Shown here in pieces: positions 54,155 through 57,209 of a DNA stretch of 57,209 nt. Position 1 is the first letter of the stretch. Each line of letters opens with the position of its first letter. The notes under the pieces were generated by a model that saw only the letters and a program-made list of their open reading frames with translations, was not told the DNA's origin and did no database searches. Location of the stretch: the NCBI GenBank assembly GCA_019155205.2, contig JAHNZQ020000181.1:904230-961438 (forward strand), written 5' to 3'. Position numbers and translations under genes: made by a program. Origin of the DNA: Gracilaria vermiculophylla. Taxonomy: Eukaryota; Rhodophyta; Florideophyceae; Gracilariales; Gracilariaceae.

Positions 54155-55095
54155 TTACGTCCTCGCTCCCATTGCCGTTGTGTGGTTTGAAGTCGATTCG
54201 GTTGTATCCTTTTTTGTTGTTTTGGTCGGTGTTGGATTCTTTTGTTTTCGTTTCGGTTTGCGTTCCTCCCTGAGGGCTTTGTGGTGATTTTGGTTTGACG
54301 TTTTTATTTTGAAGTAGTGCTTCGGGCCTTCCTTTAGACCGTGGCTGTCGATCACGTTCCGCCGTTTATTCCGAGTGTTGGAGTTGCCGCTTGTTGTCAT
54401 TCTGATGGGTCCACCTGTCGTGATCTGGTGTGATCCTGTGGGCTTGACTCCTGTTTCCGTGAATTCTGGGCACTGTGTGTTGTGCTCAGCAATTGTTTGT
54501 GCTTGATCTTCACCTTGCAACAGTGCGACAAGCAGTTGATCCGAGAAATCGGGGGCGTTAGCCTGGGGAGTTGATCCAAAGTAGGTGTTTCTGTCAAGCG
54601 GGCTCCCCAGCGGTTCTACTTTTGTAGGGCGGATAACGGTGTTGGTCGAAAGACCAGGCGAGTACCGCGGAATCACCTGTGGACGGGGTGTTGTGGCGTA
54701 TTGCACTTGGTTGCTGTTGATCTGTGTGTGAACCTGACTTTGAGTCGGGTGCTTGGACTGTTGCGAACGATACCCATAACGAGCTTTTGATCCGGGAACT
54801 CAGGTCTATCGGGAAGGCGACGTGGCACAGGCTTACCTCCAGTCAAGCCGCGAGTTACCTTTATTGGTGCTCGCCTGCAGCGTATCTTGGGGTCAAAGTA
54901 ACTTCGGTTTGAGGTTGCGCAAGTTCTTTCAAGAGACCAGAGAGGGCTAACCTGGTGAAGGCATATCTTTGGTCATCAACCATCCTCTGGAAGTCTCGTA
55001 AAGAGCGACGCGCCTTCTCCTTGAGCGTAGGAGGCGGTAGACAGAAGAAAACGCTTTCTACCCGGAAGAGCTCCGGGGCTCAGAGGTCCGACCTC
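54155..55095 (-). other. Opposite-strand open frame in the Copia leader
   Basis: The minus strand has an ATG-initiated frame of 183 codons (54706-54155) that stays open upstream to about 54800. It is polar, with a Lys/Thr-rich tail (KKDTTESTSNHTT) and FSDQLLVALLQGEDQAQ. Further upstream (55095-54870) another frame reads LKEKARRSLRDFQRMVDDQR and FTRLALSGLLKELAQP, also protein-like, ending at a TAA near 54870. The two parts are in different registers. This could be a gag of another element inserted antisense, or an antisense gene of the Copia family. I do not recognise it. Confidence 0.4.
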
Positions 55096-55262
55096 TAGGG
55101 TGTGCAGATTGCTGCTGGTGATCCTGCCTATTCCATCCGACCATTGATCTCATTTGTTGTTGTTTGTTATTGTTGTTTTTTGTTGTTTGTTGTTTGTTTT
55201 ATTGTCGATTGTTGTCAGGCGTTTCGCCGGGTGTGCATAGACGTCAGACCGCTTGCGAAAGC

Positions 55263-55996
55263 ATTGACTCGTTAAGTGGTGTGAGAATCGAAAAGTTTGG
55301 TGAGGAGAACTTCCACGTATGAAAGCAGAAAATTTAGTTGCTTCTTGCGCTCAAAGATTTCAATGATCCCCACACCACGCCTGCATCAACCGATAAAGCT
55401 GAACTTTTCGATTGGAAGAAGAAAGACGCAAAGACCAGGGTTATCATTGGTTTGACCCTGAGTGATGAACATTTAGACCATGTGCGGGACACCTATTATG
55501 ATGCGGATATGTGGAGAGCCATATGAGACGTTTTCCAGAGAAAGACGCTGCTCAACCGAATAAATGCCAGACGTTCATTCAGTATGGCCAAAATGCGTGA
55601 AGATGAAAAAATGTTACATATCATCAATCGCGTGCGCCATCTTGCGTCTGACCTCAACAGCATGGACGTCACTGTTGAGGAGAAAGACATTGCTATGGCC
55701 ATCTGTGTGGACTACCAGAGCGCTTCGAGCACCTGATTGTGGCTATCGATACCACAATCGGAGATCGCATTCTCACCCTTGAGTTTGTGAACAGTAGTTT
55801 GCTGCAAGAAGAGCAGCGAATAAATGACCGTGCTAGTGAAGACTCGGGTAGTGGTACAGCTCTGCTTCGGAACCAGCGCCGTTGGAAATCTATCATATGT
55901 CAGTACTGCAAAAAGAAAGGGCACATCCAGAGAAATTGTTTCAAAAAGAAGCGTGATGATGCTAACAACGATCAGGCTGCTGCTGCCCTCCCTTGA
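55263..55996 (+). pseudogene. Copia gag with CCHC zinc knuckle
   Basis: The frame opens with RIEKFGEENFHV and LLLALKDFND, the usual N-terminus of Copia gag. WKKKDAKTRVIIGLTLSDEH and LNRINARRSFSMAKMREDE follow, then the knuckle CQYCKKKGHIQRNC (C-x2-C-x4-H-x4-C, ~55900-55945). A TGA replaces the expected Trp after FHV (55319-55321). A TAG occurs near 55336, a TGA near 55524 and a frame change near 55730. No clear ATG is seen at the start. The nucleocapsid role is assigned from the knuckle. Confidence 0.88.
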
Positions 55997-56047
55997 GATC
56001 ACCAAGCTGGTGACGAAGACAGCGCGGGTGACAATGAATCTTAATTT

Positions 56048-57022
56048 GTGTGTCTCATTGCGGCAGGTGGCCAAAAAGCCACCAACAGTGTCTGGATAGT
56101 TGATTCTGGGGCCACGTCTCACATGACGTATGACGCGTGGGTGTTTGAACCCAATGAGAGAAAAATGTCTGCCGGTGTGAGCATTGGAAACGATTCCAAG
56201 TTGGGGTCTCAAGAACAAGGCACTGTAGAGCTTGATCTCATTGTTGATGGGACTAAACGCAAGTGCAAGCTCAACAAAGCTGCGTATGTTCCGAGTCTAC
56301 GGTACCACCGGTTGTCTGTTTCTGCGATGTGCGACTTGGGCTGTGTGGTAGTGTTTGAGAACTACACAGATTGTGTGTACAAAGACTCCAAATTAATTGC
56401 TCAGGGCCATCGTTTGAAGGTTCAGTACTATCTGTGCACGGCAGTCAAAATTGCTGAGACCTTGGACAGTGCTCTTGTGTCAGACTTGTCTACGTGGCAT
56501 GCTCTATTGGCTCATGGGAATGTGGAAGGCATCAGGCATATGGCTCGTAATAATGTGGTGTCCGGTCTGGACGTGGATTTATCTGAAAGTATATCAACGT
56601 TTGAGTCGTGTATAGTGGGCAAAACCTCCCGCGCTCTTACTCTCAAGCAAGGGAGGGAGCGAGAAAAGAGGCCATGGGACCTTGTACATTCGGATATCTG
56701 TGGCCCAATGCATGTAATATCCTTGGGAGGCTCGCGCTACTTTGTCACCTTCATTGACGATCATAGTAGGTTCTGTTTCTTGTACATGCTGAAAACCAAG
56801 AATGAAATGTTCCATGTGTTTTTCAAGTGGCTGGGGCTCGTTCAAAACCAGTATGGCAGTACGGTTAAATCCAATAATGCCCTTGTTAGTGTGCTTCGCG
56901 CTCTACGCACGGACAATGGTTGTGAGTACTTTTCCGATAAATTCCGAGCCCAGCTTGAGTATCTTGGTATCTGTGGTACTGTCAGCCCTCCTGTCGAGGT
57001 AGTAAATAACAACGTCCGTTAG
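56048..57022 (+). pseudogene. Copia protease and integrase N-terminal part
   Basis: The 324-codon frame carries the protease site VWIVDSGATSHMT (D-S-G) at about residues 15-27 and the GAG-pre-integrase block WHALLAHGNVEG...CIVGKTSR. The integrase core follows with DLVHSDICGPM (first Asp), YFVTFIDDHSRF and LRTDNGCEYFS (second Asp). In the zinc region only one Cys of the usual pair before GK is kept. The frame is in phase with gag but separated from it by TGA (55994) and TAA (near 56042). It stops at a TAG at 57020, before the catalytic Glu region. Confidence 0.9.
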
Positions 57023-57209
57023 GAGTTTTTGGTGACTCCAAAGGCGCGTATTCCTAAAGGTGGTCTCCGGTATCCGCTGTCACGAGCCGGGGGAATTCTG
57101 AAAGGGATCCGCAAACACCAAGCGGAGGGGAAGGTTCACTGGGCGGACAATGCTCCTACAGGCGCTGCTATGATGCGACCTGGGGATCGGCGGCTTAGAA
57201 ACCTGCGTG
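57023..57209 (+). other. Open frame to the window end after the Copia integrase
   Basis: After the TAG the same frame is open for 62 codons to the edge, rich in basic residues and Gly (LVTPKARIPKGG, GILKGIRKHQAEG). It does not resemble the expected integrase continuation, so the Copia element may be broken here by other sequence. Confidence 0.35.

Larger units (their letters stand above)
53954..57209 (+). mobile_element. Ty1/Copia retrotransposon, 5' part (runs off the window)
   Basis: A 5' LTR of about 80 bp (53954-54033) is followed at once by GGTTATGGGCCCA (54034-54046), the half-tRNA-Met priming site. A long leader follows, then gag with a CCHC knuckle, protease and integrase in the Copia order (integrase before RT). 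The LTR is more than 90 percent identical by eye to the LTRs of the miniature elements. LTR ends are mutated (TT for TG, TTA for ACA). Gag and pol contain stops, so this copy is dead, but it represents the likely autonomous partner family. Confidence 0.88.

Overview
The window looks like nuclear DNA of a eukaryote and is dominated by decayed transposable elements. I count Ty3/Gypsy and Ty1/Copia LTR retrotransposons, two piggyBac-like copies, one PIF/Harbinger element and a family of miniature LTR elements. Only two long intact host-type genes stand out, at 11190-12701 (+) and 43149-45155 (-), and both are single-exon. Compact intronless genes scattered through heavily nested repeats would fit a multicellular red alga of the Chondrus type. 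That assignment is inference; an oomycete or another alga is not excluded from sequence alone.

Left part (1-8.0 kb). A minus-strand Ty3 remnant (element C) carries broken gag-like frames and a ~770-bp LTR (2708-3787). A 309-bp miniature LTR element (TRIM1) is inserted inside that LTR. Next come a broken piggyBac-type transposase (4734-6847), a tRNA-like/SINE-like stretch and a Copia RNase H 3' fragment between 46-bp direct repeats. After mostly featureless DNA there is a 503-aa predicted membrane protein gene (11190-12701). A Harbinger element follows, with its two classical genes, a Myb/SANT-like gene and a DDE transposase, converging on each other and both broken (14.3-16.0 kb).

Middle (17.2-38.8 kb). 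Two related minus-strand Ty3 elements lie head to tail: A at 18602-27948 and B at 27949-36767. Each has the order 5' LTR (type 2), gag, protease, RT, RNase H, integrase (missing in B), a C-terminal reading frame, a conserved reading frame on the opposite strand, polypurine tract, 3' LTR (type 1). Extra type-1 LTRs flank the cluster, at 17228-18474 (with a second TRIM inside) and 38139-38806. A solo LTR of the TRIM family interrupts pol of A. Element B abuts the 3' end of a second decayed piggyBac copy (36780-38045, minus).

Right part (38.8-57.2 kb). AT-rich DNA without recognisable genes surrounds a 668-aa secreted beta-propeller gene (43149-45155, minus), which resembles a family best known from bacteria and archaea. 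A Ty3 integrase fragment lies at 49.9-50.7 kb. The window ends inside a Ty1/Copia element that begins at 53954.

The most coherent discovery is a retrotransposon pair. The 79-bp LTRs of the miniature elements match the 5' LTR of the Copia element. Both carry, directly after the LTR, a primer-binding site complementary to the anticodon part of initiator tRNA-Met (half-tRNA priming), and the miniature elements additionally contain a perfect tRNA T-arm with a Pol III B-box. This reads as an autonomous/non-autonomous pair with very short LTRs. The second most interesting signal is the antisense reading frame shared by Ty3 copies A and B.
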